Origin: JACMLD01 sp047602295
Lineage (GTDB): Bacteria; Bacteroidota; Bacteroidia; Chitinophagales; Chitinophagaceae
DNA length: 64,000 nucleotides
Reading direction: 5' to 3'
Assembly: GCA_047602295.1 (NCBI GenBank)
Contig: JASGHP010000001.1
Span: 4,712,001-4,776,000 of the forward strand
Of this stretch, positions 7,908 to 17,352 are shown one piece after another (position 1 is the stretch's first letter; every line of letters starts with the position of its first letter). The position numbers and the translations under genes were made by a program. The notes beneath the pieces are model-generated. The model saw only the letters and a program-made list of their open reading frames with translations. It was not told the DNA's origin and did no database searches.

Positions 7908-9551
7908 TCATTTTAACTTAACAACTGGTTCTACCCTGTTCACATCTACCACACTGTTTAAATATACTTCTATATTGCTGTATCCGCTTACCGTAATCTT
8001 TGTTGCATCAGATGCATCTTTCGGGTTGAGCTTATGTTTTATTTCGTATTCATCCGGCATGCCATCATTATCACTGTCTTTATAAGGCTTGCCTTTGTAT
8101 TCAGGATAACCACCTACCTGGCTGATGTCTGAAATAATGCCATTTTTATAAGAATCCGCAGGCAACCTTCGTTTTACAAATTTTGTATCGAACGGTTGCG
8201 CATGTTTGTCGTAAATTATTTTTCCTGTTGTTACTTCTTCTACCACTCTCTTATCAACCGCATCACGAACCGGCAGTATGGCGCCTGCATTGTTCAATAC
8301 ATAATTGAAACTTTCTTTTGCAGTCATCACCGGAAACTCTGCTATTGGGAATGGTTTATCTACGCGGATAGCTGCTGTAAATTTTCCTGCATCCGGCAAA
8401 TCTTCTACCTGTACACCACCATCCCAATTATCTTTGGTCACTTTCTCATTGCCTTCTACAATATTACCATTTACATAGGCTTTCCCAAATTCAAGGCTGT
8501 CTTTGCGGGCACGGCCACTTTCAGGCTTTAAGATACGATATGCAATGGGTTTATCTTTGGGAGTAATAGGACCAGGCTTATAATAGTTATTGATGAAATT
8601 GAAGAATGATTTATTATCGCCGCCATCTGCACTGCGGTTCCACCAATTGAAGATTACATTGTTTACAAAACCAAAATCGCCATCCATACCTACAGAAGGA
8701 TTTCGGGCAACATTATTTGCCCAGAGATTGCGCATGAATGTGCTGTTGCGACCGCCAATAGTGCTGCCAAATGCATGGTTATATGTATCCAGGCCTTCTG
8801 CAAAAATTGAATTCTGAATGGTTACATTAACTGTAGGAAGTTTATCTCCTTTGCCATCATTCTTTCTATCGTACACGTGGCGATAGATAGACATATTCTC
8901 ATCCAATCCCCAACTGCCGGAGACGTGATCAAGTATAATATTGCCAACAGGATTGCCACCCAATGCATCATCGCGACGGGTAACTGCTGTTTGGCCCCGA
9001 CGAAAACGCATAAAGCGAATAATCACATCGTGCGTATCAATCAATACCGATTCACCTGCTATGCAAACACCATCACCAGGTGCTGTTTGTCCTTCAATAG
9101 TTATATAGGGTGCACGGATATTAACAGGACTTTTCAATTTTATAATACCTGCTACATTGAAAACAATAATTCTTGCACCGCCTTGCTCGCATGCTTCACG
9201 AAAAGTACCGGCACCACGATCCTCCAAACTGGTTACCACATAAACTTTACCACCACGGCCACCCGTTGTAAATGCACCACCACCTTCTGCACCCGGGAAA
9301 GCAGGTATGTCTGCTTTTACCAAATCAGTTGATTTTGATGCCCACAATACAAAAGGTTTTCCTTTCTTCTCATCCGCTTCTACTATGGGCAATGCTTTGC
9401 TCCATGCATCATCCGACAACTGCTGAAACTTTTTCATCTCGGCATTGGCAGAATCTTCTACTGCAGGCGGGATAGTGGGATACTGCGCATTTGCGTTATT
9501 ACTCAACAATGCTGCAGCCAATAGGCAGGAAGAAAAAATATACTGTTTCAA
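7908..9551 (-). CDS. PL1 family pectate lyase, copy A
   Basis: A secreted protein of about 547 residues that should cleave polygalacturonate by beta-elimination on a right-handed beta-helix. No ATG is available: I choose the TTG at 9551 (LKQYIFSS begins a normal signal peptide ending in NANAQ); the frame is open to a TTG at 9581, but those ten codons lie in a spacer word (GGGGTTTGGGGTGGCC on the minus strand). Typical features are AFPGAEGGGAFTTGGRGG near residue 85, GQTAPGDG, the Asp/His/Arg-rich DHVSGSWGLDENMS and NNVARNPSVG, where PL1 enzymes hold calcium and the catalytic Arg. Near the C terminus DSDNDGMPDEYE is an EF-hand-like calcium loop of thrombospondin-3 or dockerin type. It is a close paralogue of the next gene upstream. 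Confidence 0.88.
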   Translation of the reverse strand: MKQYIFSSCLLAAALLSNNANAQYPTIPPAVEDSANAEMKKFQQLSDDAWSKALPIVEADEKKGKPFVLWASKSTDLVKADIPAFPGAEGGGAFTTGGRGGKVYVVTSLEDRGAGTFREACEQGGARIIVFNVAGIIKLKSPVNIRAPYITIEGQTAPGDGVCIAGESVLIDTHDVIIRFMRFRRGQTAVTRRDDALGGNPVGNIILDHVSGSWGLDENMSIYRHVYDRKNDGKGDKLPTVNVTIQNSIFAEGLDTYNHAFGSTIGGRNSTFMRNLWANNVARNPSVGMDGDFGFVNNVIFNWWNRSADGGDNKSFFNFINNYYKPGPITPKDKPIAYRILKPESGRARKDSLEFGKAYVNGNIVEGNEKVTKDNWDGGVQVEDLPDAGKFTAAIRVDKPFPIAEFPVMTAKESFNYVLNNAGAILPVRDAVDKRVVEEVTTGKIIYDKHAQPFDTKFVKRRLPADSYKNGIISDISQVGGYPEYKGKPYKDSDNDGMPDEYEIKHKLNPKDASDATKITVSGYSNIEVYLNSVVDVNRVEPVVKLK

Positions 9552-9643
9552 ATTATTTCTTTTTACCCCTGGCCACCCCAAACCCCTAAAGGGGAGAAGG
9601 CTATTCCAAAAGAGGTGTTAATACTTTATTAGAATTCGAGACT

Positions 9644-11305
9644 TTATTTTTTTACAACTTTCTGTTGCTGTGTTGCAGGTGTTACATTCTTAATGCTCAC
9701 CACACTGTTTAACCAATTCTCAATATTGCTGTATCCATTAGCTGCAATTTTGCCAGCATCATCCGCATTATTTGGATTTAAGCCATTCTTCTTTTCCCAA
9801 TCATCTGGTATGCCATCATTATCGCTGTCTTTATATGCGGTGCCTTTGTATACAGGGTAGCCACCCACTTGTACCGGATCTGTAATGATGCCTTGTTTGT
9901 AAGAATCAATAGGCATGCGGCGATGTTTGAATTGTGTCTCTGGCAATTTTACATTGGGATCAAATTCTATTTTGCCGGTAGCAACCTGTTTCACTATGCG
10001 TGTATCTACTGCATCGCGGATAGGAAGCGTAGCGCCTGCATTTTGCAAAACATATTGCTTTGCCGCGTTGGCATCAATCAGCGTAAACAGTGGCATTGGC
10101 TGAATTGGTTTGGGCCATTTTATTTCTGCAGTGTATTCACCCGTGTTGGATTCTTCTTCCACCTGCACACCACCATTCCAGTTGTCTTTGGTAATTTCAG
10201 GATACCCTTCCATTACGTTGCCGTTTACATACGCACGACCATACACGTGGTGATTGAGTTTGCTGCGACCGCTTTCTGGTTTTAATATTCTATGGCCTAC
10301 ATTATTCTTAGGAGTAGCAGGACCTGGTTGAAAATAATTGTTGATGATATTGAAACGTGCACGATAATCGCCACCATCAATAGAGCGGTGCACCCAGTTG
10401 AACACAACATTATTGGCAAAGTTGAAAATACCATTCCAACCTACAGAAGGATTGCGGCCTGCATTGTTTGCCCAGAGATTGCGAATAAAAGCACAGTTCT
10501 CTCCTCCTAACGTACTTCCAAATGCATGGTTCCAGGTATCTAATGCTTCCGCAAAAATTGAATTTTGAATCGTGATGTTTACCGTACCAAATTTATCTTC
10601 AATCTTTCCGGTGCTATCATTATACATGTGACGGTACATGCTCATGTTTTCATCAAGTCCCCAGGTTGCACTTACGTGATCAATCATAATATTGCCAATG
10701 GGATTGCCACCAATAGCATCATCCCTTCTTCCTACCCATGTTTCTCCCCTGCGGAAACGCATGTAACGAATGATTACGTCGTGTGTATTGATCCAAACAG
10801 TTTCTCCGGCAAGGCAGATACCATCGCCAGGTGCTGTTTGTCCTTCTATAGTAACATAAGGAGCTCGAATAATAACAGGTGATTTTATACGAATGATACC
10901 TGCCACGTTAAACACAATGATCCTGGCACCACCCTGCTCGCATGCCCAACGAAAACTTCCGGGGCCATCATCATTTAAATTGGTAACAACAATTGCTTTG
11001 CCACCGCGGCCACCAAAGCTGTACTTACCACCACCTTCTGCACCGGGAAACGCTGGCATATCAGATACCGGCAATTCATCTGTGCGTGATGCCCAGGGAA
11101 TATATGGCCTTCCTTCTTTTGCCTGTTGTTCTATTATAGGCCATGCAATAGCCCATGCAGAATCAGAATGTTTGTAGGCTGCACTGATTAACGAGTCTGA
11201 CGACTTCTTTACATCTGGTGGAATATCGGGGTATTGCGCTTTTGTTACAAAAGCTACCATCAATAGAACAAAAACAAAAAATACATTTTTTACGGAGTGG
11301 CTCAT
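9644..11305 (-). CDS. PL1 family pectate lyase, copy B
   Basis: A 553-residue paralogue of copy A. Signal peptide at residues 1-23 (FVLLMVAFVTKAQ). The beta-helix carries the same ordered motifs: AFPGAEGGGKYSFGGRGGK, ACEQGGARIIVFNVAGI, EGQTAPGDGICLAGE, DHVSATWGLDENMS and NAGRNPSVGWNG. A C-terminal calcium loop DSDNDGIPDDWE follows. The long shared blocks suggest that well over half of the residues are identical to copy A, so the pair probably arose by tandem duplication and may differ in preference for methylation or chain length. It is the first enzyme after SusD and is separated from it by a 244-nt spacer with a hairpin, a layout often linked to higher expression of SusCD than of downstream enzymes. 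Confidence 0.9.
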   Translation of the reverse strand: MSHSVKNVFFVFVLLMVAFVTKAQYPDIPPDVKKSSDSLISAAYKHSDSAWAIAWPIIEQQAKEGRPYIPWASRTDELPVSDMPAFPGAEGGGKYSFGGRGGKAIVVTNLNDDGPGSFRWACEQGGARIIVFNVAGIIRIKSPVIIRAPYVTIEGQTAPGDGICLAGETVWINTHDVIIRYMRFRRGETWVGRRDDAIGGNPIGNIMIDHVSATWGLDENMSMYRHMYNDSTGKIEDKFGTVNITIQNSIFAEALDTWNHAFGSTLGGENCAFIRNLWANNAGRNPSVGWNGIFNFANNVVFNWVHRSIDGGDYRARFNIINNYFQPGPATPKNNVGHRILKPESGRSKLNHHVYGRAYVNGNVMEGYPEITKDNWNGGVQVEEESNTGEYTAEIKWPKPIQPMPLFTLIDANAAKQYVLQNAGATLPIRDAVDTRIVKQVATGKIEFDPNVKLPETQFKHRRMPIDSYKQGIITDPVQVGGYPVYKGTAYKDSDNDGIPDDWEKKNGLNPNNADDAGKIAANGYSNIENWLNSVVSIKNVTPATQQQKVVKK

Positions 11306-11419
11306 TGCTGTATAATTAAAAAGAATTAGACGTTGTTTCTACTATTAAACTGCGCTCTCAAAAAATCTTTTTCTAAATTATTTTACGTTTACACTACACT
11401 GTTATATCGTACAAATACA

Positions 11420-11470
11420 ACAGCCGGAGAACTTGCATCCTTTGTTTCGGGAACAATATTTTCCGGCTGT
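11420..11470 (-). terminator. Stem-loop between susD and PL1 genes
   Basis: Perfect 9-bp inverted repeat ACAGCCGGA / TCCGGCTGT (11420-11428 and 11462-11470) with a loop of about 33 nt, in the only long spacer inside the pectin operon. It is not followed by a strong U-run, so it is more likely a partial attenuator or an mRNA-processing/stability hairpin than a full terminator. Confidence 0.5.
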
Positions 11471-11549
11471 AGTAATAAATCTATTCTTCAAATATCAGAT
11501 CGAATTACAACAACAATTGTTAAAAAACGATTTGATTTTTTTAAACATC

Positions 11550-13553
11550 CTATTGGGCAGAATTAAAAGCTCCTGTTCCACCATTGGCATCCATCCATCC
11601 TAAAGTTTGTGCCAGCCATGGGTTATAAGATAAAACAGTGCTTGTCAATCCTGACAAATAATAGTTAGGCCTGTATAAAATATTGATAGCAGTTGTTCCA
11701 TCAACATCCAATGGCTTATCAAGCGGCGTCATTATAAATTTATTTTTATACAAAGTTTTAAGCGCTGCTATCTGTGCAGTGAAAGTGCCGGTGTTATCCG
11801 GGTCAATTAAAATATTTTTATCAGTAGCAGTTAATGGATCTACAGTTGCTGCTGAATAAGTTAATGACTGCCAGTAATAACCTGTTCTGTTGGTTCCATT
11901 TATATGTGGCAATCTTAGCTTGTCGCAGGTATTTGAACCGGTATAAGTTGCTGCAGTGCCATCGTATAACAACCATCTTTGTACATCCCAATATCTTTTC
12001 CCTTCATAAGCCAGTTCTACTCTACGTTCGTACAAACATGCTTCCAATGCTGCGTATTTATCTGCTAATGTACCAATACCATAATTGTTTGTTGCAGGTA
12101 TGCCTACACGTGCACGTATCTTTCCTAAATAAGTAATGCAATTAGAGATATCTCCTGTTGCTGCATAACATTCTGCTATATTCAGTAAAAGCTCTGCATA
12201 GCGGTATTCAAAAATATCCGTACCAGAATATGTTAAAGCAGATGTATCGGCTGCAGGATTAGAGAATTTAAAAACTTCTGCGGGGCTGGTAGTCTGGTTG
12301 CCACCATTGTAACCGCTATAAGCTGCTGTAGTAGCCGTCGCACTTGTTTTCCACCTGTAAAAGAAAGTGGTTCTGTTGGCATTGGTTTTTGTGCCCCATT
12401 TGCTGCCGGAAAAAGCAAAAGTGCGATAGAAACGAGGATCCCTGTTTTCAAAGAAAAACGTATCTACATAACCGTTAGCAGCTGTTGGGCGCATACCGTT
12501 TGCTAAAGGAAACAAATCTAGCATGCCTTTGGGTACAGAAACGCCACCGCTGCCATTCATATCTTTTGGCCTTACTCCATTTTCCCAGGAATTATTATAT
12601 CCTGTAGAAGATGTAATGGTAGTTGACATCAGGTTTACAAAAATGGCTTCTTTGTTAAAAGCATTATCAGCAACATAAGTCATTTGCTGCCACTCTTTTG
12701 CAGTGCTACCATATAAACCGTAGCCATTAGATGTTAAATATGTTTCAGCATCCAACCCTGCTTTCAATGCAGCTTGCCATTTTGCGTTGCCGGTATTATC
12801 CCAATCATTATTAAATAAAGGGCTTGCAGCGTACAATGTCACACGGCTTTTCATAGCCAATGCTGCTGCACTGGTAAACCTACCGTAATCTGTTCCGCCA
12901 TTTGCCCATTTGGCAGGTAGCAATGCCGCAGCAGAATCGAAATCTTTTAGTATTTGCGTAAAACATTGTGTAGCGGTTGATCTGGGTGTTCTGATAGTAG
13001 TATCAGTATTGCTCGCATCCTGAACAGTTAAAACAAGTGGAACACCACCATAAGCACGTACCAGGTAAAAATATTCCAACGCACGGAAATAATACATCTG
13101 CCCTTTTGAAGTTGCGCGAAAAGCCGCTGGCAACGCCTTACCTATCCCATCAATTTTTGAAAGTAATAAATTGGCCAGGCGAATACGATTATAAGGCGCA
13201 TTGGGATAACCAGAAGATGCGAGTGTTGTACCATAATACGCATCTCCATCGGCTGCCAATTGCAATGTTTTATTGGGGTTTATATAACTGCTAACAGTGC
13301 CGCCAATTTCTTCCGTGTTTTTTGTTTTTGAATCATCCCAAGATCCTGCGCTGGCTATATTAGAAGTTGGGCTTTTAAAACCTGCAAAATCGAAATTGTA
13401 CATCCTGTCAATGTACCAACCTGTTTCTGTTTGATTGGCAAATGCACTTTCGTCCAAGCTGCCATAAGGTTGAACATCTTGTATAAAGCTTTTTTTGCAG
13501 CTTACAGTAATAACTGCTGTAAAGGCTATGAGATAAATTATATTATTTTTCAT
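11550..13553 (-). CDS. SusD-family outer-membrane glycan-binding lipoprotein
   Basis: A 667-residue RagB/SusD protein. The signal ends in ITVSC followed by KK, giving lipid attachment at Cys19. The N-terminal helical SusD-like part (PYGSLDESAFANQTETGWYIDRMY) and the tetratricopeptide-like helices (FRATSKGQMYYFRALEYFYLVRAYGGVPL) are clear. The C-terminal RagB/SusD signature FEYRYAELLLNIAECYAATG with LYERRVELAYEGKRYWDVQRW is intact. It forms the lid on the SusC transporter and captures large pectin fragments at the surface. It lies 30 nt downstream of susC in the same operon. Confidence 0.95.
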   Translation of the reverse strand: MKNNIIYLIAFTAVITVSCKKSFIQDVQPYGSLDESAFANQTETGWYIDRMYNFDFAGFKSPTSNIASAGSWDDSKTKNTEEIGGTVSSYINPNKTLQLAADGDAYYGTTLASSGYPNAPYNRIRLANLLLSKIDGIGKALPAAFRATSKGQMYYFRALEYFYLVRAYGGVPLVLTVQDASNTDTTIRTPRSTATQCFTQILKDFDSAAALLPAKWANGGTDYGRFTSAAALAMKSRVTLYAASPLFNNDWDNTGNAKWQAALKAGLDAETYLTSNGYGLYGSTAKEWQQMTYVADNAFNKEAIFVNLMSTTITSSTGYNNSWENGVRPKDMNGSGGVSVPKGMLDLFPLANGMRPTAANGYVDTFFFENRDPRFYRTFAFSGSKWGTKTNANRTTFFYRWKTSATATTAAYSGYNGGNQTTSPAEVFKFSNPAADTSALTYSGTDIFEYRYAELLLNIAECYAATGDISNCITYLGKIRARVGIPATNNYGIGTLADKYAALEACLYERRVELAYEGKRYWDVQRWLLYDGTAATYTGSNTCDKLRLPHINGTNRTGYYWQSLTYSAATVDPLTATDKNILIDPDNTGTFTAQIAALKTLYKNKFIMTPLDKPLDVDGTTAINILYRPNYYLSGLTSTVLSYNPWLAQTLGWMDANGGTGAFNSAQ

Positions 13554-13583
13554 TTATAATAAGTTATAGCATTCGTTATAAAT

Positions 13584-16500
13584 CTAGAAACCAAGGTTTA
13601 CTCCAAGCGACCAGGTGCGCAATGTTGGATAATTGACCGCTGCGCCGTCGTACATATTGCGGTATTTGCCCGGATAAGGATTGTACAAATCCCACAAATT
13701 ATAGCCCGACAATATCAGTTTTGCACTTGATAAATGCGCTTTTGCGATCCATTCTTTTGGCAAATTGTAACCAACGCTTAATGAACGTATCACACACCTG
13801 AAAGTAGGCAGGGTCCAAAAATCTGAAGCTTTGTAAGCACTGCTATAGTACCCAATGTTGGGATACTTTCCACTTACATTGTTAGCTGTATCATACATGT
13901 CATTCAAGTATGCTGCCTGAGCGTATGTAGCACTGGTACTGCTGGTTGCCTGGTTTACCCTGTCAATGCTATTGTATCCACCCCAGCTGGTTGAAATTTG
14001 CGCCTGCAAACTAATGCCGTTCCAGCTTGCACCAAGGTTGGTGGTAATGCCATAGCTAATGCCGCTCTTTGCCAATTTCGCATAATCATCACCGTCATTC
14101 ACACGGCCATCCTGGCCGGGAATAGTTTGCGTTGTAGCATTAGGAGTTCCACCGAGATCCTGGTAAGCCAGCATGCCTTTTTTCAAACCAGCTCTTGTAG
14201 AAACGTTGGCACCACCTGCATTATATAAAGGTGTAGTGCCTGCTTTTGCAGCCAGGTCGGAAAGATATGACCAGTATTTATCAAGATCTGCATCTGTTCT
14301 TAATAAACCATCGCCTGTTGAAGTTCCTTTCCATACCAGGTATCCATACGTTGGTTGTATTGTTGAATACCCCTGGTGTGTACTTGCTGCAATGCCAGCC
14401 GCATTAGTAAATGGTTGATCTATCCATTTAAGCACTTTATTATTATTCAGTGCAAAGTTCATCCCCACTGTGTAATTTAATTTGCCTATATGGTCGTTCC
14501 ATACCGCATTAAATTCTGTTCCGTAGTAATCAATATTAGCAAGGTTTTGTTCTGCAAATGTACCACCCACTGAAATGGGCACATTAAGCGCAGTAGAAAC
14601 AATGGTGATCAGGTTTCTTCCAGAATTATAATAACCATCCCAATTAAAGGTTAACCTGTTATTTAACAAAGTAACATCCAATCCCAGGTTACGTTGCAAC
14701 GTTCTGTCCCAGCTAACATCCGGATTGGGCGATACACTTGGAGTAAGTCCATTGCTAAGGTTTCCACCGTTGGTTCCAAAACCGTTGCCGGTATTGGTTG
14801 CAACTGTATAAAGCTCTCTCCATTTCCACGACTTGATGTTATCGTTGCCTGTTGAGCCTATAGAAAACCTGATCTTCAGGTTATTGATCCAGCTTACATT
14901 CTTTTTGAAAAAATCTTCTTCAGAAATAACCCATCCAAATGATGCAGCAGGGAAAGACGCCCAATAATTTTGAGGAGCCACTTTAGTAGAAGCATCTGTA
15001 CGGAAGATAAATTGCGCCAGGTATTTGTTTTTGTAGCTATAGTTAACACGACCTAAATAAGATTGAGTGGCACCCACCAACCTTGTAGCGTAACTGTTGC
15101 CTGCATCCAACGTTCCTGCAGTAGCAGAACTACCTGCATAGCCGCCTGGAACCGGCGTGTTGTAAATCTGGAAACGTGTATCGTTGCTGGCTTTTGATTG
15201 CTCTCCCACAAATACAGCAGATATATTATGATTGCCAAAATTGCGATCGTAATTCACATAGAAATCACTTTGCTGAATTGTATTGGTTGCATTGTTGTAG
15301 GTTACCCTTGTACCGGATGTGTTGGTATAAGCATTGCTCCATACGGTATTTGCGTTGAATAAATGCGTGCCTGCCACACCCGCGTTGGTAGCCTGGTAAA
15401 GTATTTGTGGAAACATATCCTGTTCTCCGCTGCTTGAAGTAGATCCAATAGAATAAGCACCTTTTACAGACAATCCTTTTACAAAAGGAATATCGTATTG
15501 CAAAGAGAAATTGCCGTTGTAATTGAATGTGGTGGTGTTTGTTTGTGATCCGTTGTTCAGCAACTGGTAGTAGTTCATATTGGACAGTGAGTTATTGCCG
15601 GTTGGAGAACCAATGGTACTTGCTTTTAAAACAGGAGATACATATTGGTTTTGTCCATTGATGTTCCACTGCCAGGGAATGTATTTTGGTATGTGCAGCA
15701 ATAAGGCGTAATCATCCTGTTCGCCGCCACCAGCAGCGTAACCATCATTAATATTTACTTTAGTGAAGGATTGAGTAAGGTTTGAGTTGTTGCCTGAAAC
15801 AACGGCTGAAAGTTTTAAACCGTTTGCAACTTTTACATCGGTGCCCGACCTGAATGTCCATCTTTTAAAAGTTTGAGAACCCAAATTTGCACCTTGTGTA
15901 TAATAAGAACCACCCGCATAATAAGTAGCCCTTTCAGAACCACCGCTTACATTAACAGAATGCTGCATTGAATTAGCCGCCTTCCAACTGCTAAGCCAGT
16001 CATAATTGATGGTATCCATTGCTGCTATTTCTGCAGGTGTAAAAAAAGCATTTACGTTAGTGGGCGCAATAACATCATTCAGCCTGTTTGAAAAAATACC
16101 AAACTGTTGCGCATTCATCACTTTACTGTGGCTTACAGCATTATTGGTTTCAAACTTGCCCGAATAAGTAATCTTAGGTGCACCTACTTTTCCATGTTTT
16201 GTTTTTACAATAATAGCACCCAGTGTACCCCTTGGTCCATATATGGCCGCTTGCGCATCCCTCAAAACAGTAATGCTTTCTACTTCCGACAAATCCAACA
16301 AATTAAAAGTATTCATTGTTGGCAATTGTGTAAAAGGATCAAGCTGCACCACATCATCTATCACTACAAGTGGATTTGTAACACCACCATCTTTACCAAA
16401 ATTGAATTGTTGGCGTATTGTTGCTGTAGCCATTGTACCTGGGCGGGTGCTGCCACCGGAAATACTCAGGTTGGGCACCTGGCCTCTTAGCATTTCAGTT

Positions 16501-16922
16501 AAAGAAGCAACAGGAAGGTCTTCCATTTTTTTTGTATCTACATTTACCACAGAACCGGTAACATTCCTGGTTTTTTGTGTACCATATCCTATCACTACCA
16601 CATCATCCAATTGCTTGGTATCTTTTTGCATGGAAATCGACATAGCAGTTTTTACACCCACTGTATGTTCCTGGTACAAAAGGCCTACGTTGGAGAATTT
16701 AATAACAGATTCGCCAGATGCAACTTTAATAGAAAATACACCGTTTGCATCTGTGAGTACGTTTCTATTGGTGCCCTTTACACCAACCGTAACCCCGGCC
16801 AATGGGTTACCATCTGCATCTGTTACTTTGCCGGTAACAGTTTTTTCCTGCGCAAACAACAGCACCGGCATAGCAGCAATAGCCAGCACAAGCAGTAGCA
16901 ACGTTAGTCTTTTTGCTTTCAT
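13584..16922 (-). CDS. SusC-family TonB-dependent transporter
   Basis: A 1112-residue outer-membrane receptor. Signal peptide 1-25 (ending LLFAQE), then a carboxypeptidase-D regulatory-like domain (VTGKVTDADGNPLAGVTVGVKG, about 28-105), the TonB box region DDVVVIGYGTQ near residue 108, the plug domain (about 115-235) and the 22-stranded barrel to the C-terminal SLGVNLGF, which ends in Phe as barrel proteins do. Together with the SusD partner just downstream it imports oligosaccharides released from pectin, powered by TonB-ExbBD. No N-terminal STN domain is present, so direct coupling to an anti-sigma factor is not expected. The gene is 70 nt downstream of the broken DUF3826 gene. Confidence 0.95.
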   Translation of the reverse strand: MKAKRLTLLLLVLAIAAMPVLLFAQEKTVTGKVTDADGNPLAGVTVGVKGTNRNVLTDANGVFSIKVASGESVIKFSNVGLLYQEHTVGVKTAMSISMQKDTKQLDDVVVIGYGTQKTRNVTGSVVNVDTKKMEDLPVASLTEMLRGQVPNLSISGGSTRPGTMATATIRQQFNFGKDGGVTNPLVVIDDVVQLDPFTQLPTMNTFNLLDLSEVESITVLRDAQAAIYGPRGTLGAIIVKTKHGKVGAPKITYSGKFETNNAVSHSKVMNAQQFGIFSNRLNDVIAPTNVNAFFTPAEIAAMDTINYDWLSSWKAANSMQHSVNVSGGSERATYYAGGSYYTQGANLGSQTFKRWTFRSGTDVKVANGLKLSAVVSGNNSNLTQSFTKVNINDGYAAGGGEQDDYALLLHIPKYIPWQWNINGQNQYVSPVLKASTIGSPTGNNSLSNMNYYQLLNNGSQTNTTTFNYNGNFSLQYDIPFVKGLSVKGAYSIGSTSSSGEQDMFPQILYQATNAGVAGTHLFNANTVWSNAYTNTSGTRVTYNNATNTIQQSDFYVNYDRNFGNHNISAVFVGEQSKASNDTRFQIYNTPVPGGYAGSSATAGTLDAGNSYATRLVGATQSYLGRVNYSYKNKYLAQFIFRTDASTKVAPQNYWASFPAASFGWVISEEDFFKKNVSWINNLKIRFSIGSTGNDNIKSWKWRELYTVATNTGNGFGTNGGNLSNGLTPSVSPNPDVSWDRTLQRNLGLDVTLLNNRLTFNWDGYYNSGRNLITIVSTALNVPISVGGTFAEQNLANIDYYGTEFNAVWNDHIGKLNYTVGMNFALNNNKVLKWIDQPFTNAAGIAASTHQGYSTIQPTYGYLVWKGTSTGDGLLRTDADLDKYWSYLSDLAAKAGTTPLYNAGGANVSTRAGLKKGMLAYQDLGGTPNATTQTIPGQDGRVNDGDDYAKLAKSGISYGITTNLGASWNGISLQAQISTSWGGYNSIDRVNQATSSTSATYAQAAYLNDMYDTANNVSGKYPNIGYYSSAYKASDFWTLPTFRCVIRSLSVGYNLPKEWIAKAHLSSAKLILSGYNLWDLYNPYPGKYRNMYDGAAVNYPTLRTWSLGVNLGF

Positions 16923-16992
16923 ATAGCATTTAGTTTTTGAAATGTGAGAACAATTAAACAGTTTAGTATTGGGAGTTTAGTATATGTGCTGA

Positions 16993-17352
16993 TTAACCTT
17001 CTTTCTTTTTTGCAGCTTCTCTTTCTTTAATCCGCTTTTGCCATTCTTCTCCTTCTTTCTTCATATCGTACCCGGCAGCGGAGAGGTAATTATTAATGCG
17101 CCCTTTGTATTTGCCAAACACGGCATGTTTTTTATCGGATGATTCTGCGTCCATGGCCAGTTCTCTTGCTTCCTTCAGCCAATCGTATATTTTGGTTTTT
17201 TGTTCTTCCGTTAAAGCAGGAATCTCATCCAGGTAAGCGGCATAGGTAAGCGGAAAAACACGGTACGTCATGCCATCTTTTACTTTATCAACCTGCTCTT
17301 CTGTAAGATCTCCTTTTAATTGAGCGATATAATTATTATGTAGCTGCACCAA
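16993..17352 (-). CDS. C-terminal part of frame-broken DUF3826 protein
   Basis: The downstream frame of a DUF3826 protein. The listed start is a TTG inside the frame; translation probably enters from the upstream gene by a -1 shift at 17362-17368. It contains the conserved stretches HNNYIAQLKGDLTEEQVDKVKDG, LTEEQKTKIYDWLKEARELAMD and YLSAAGYDMKKE and ends in a charged tail. DUF3826 genes commonly accompany pectate lyases and SusCD in Bacteroidota pectin loci; I know of no proven function. Joined to the N-terminal part it gives about 249 residues, near the normal family length. Confidence 0.7.
   Translation of the reverse strand: MVQLHNNYIAQLKGDLTEEQVDKVKDGMTYRVFPLTYAAYLDEIPALTEEQKTKIYDWLKEARELAMDAESSDKKHAVFGKYKGRINNYLSAAGYDMKKEGEEWQKRIKEREAAKKKEG

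Noticed and set aside
16243..16926. A 227-codon open frame on the plus strand opposite the start of the SusC gene
   Set aside because: It is the antisense shadow of a conserved SusC reading frame and has no recognisable domain or start context.
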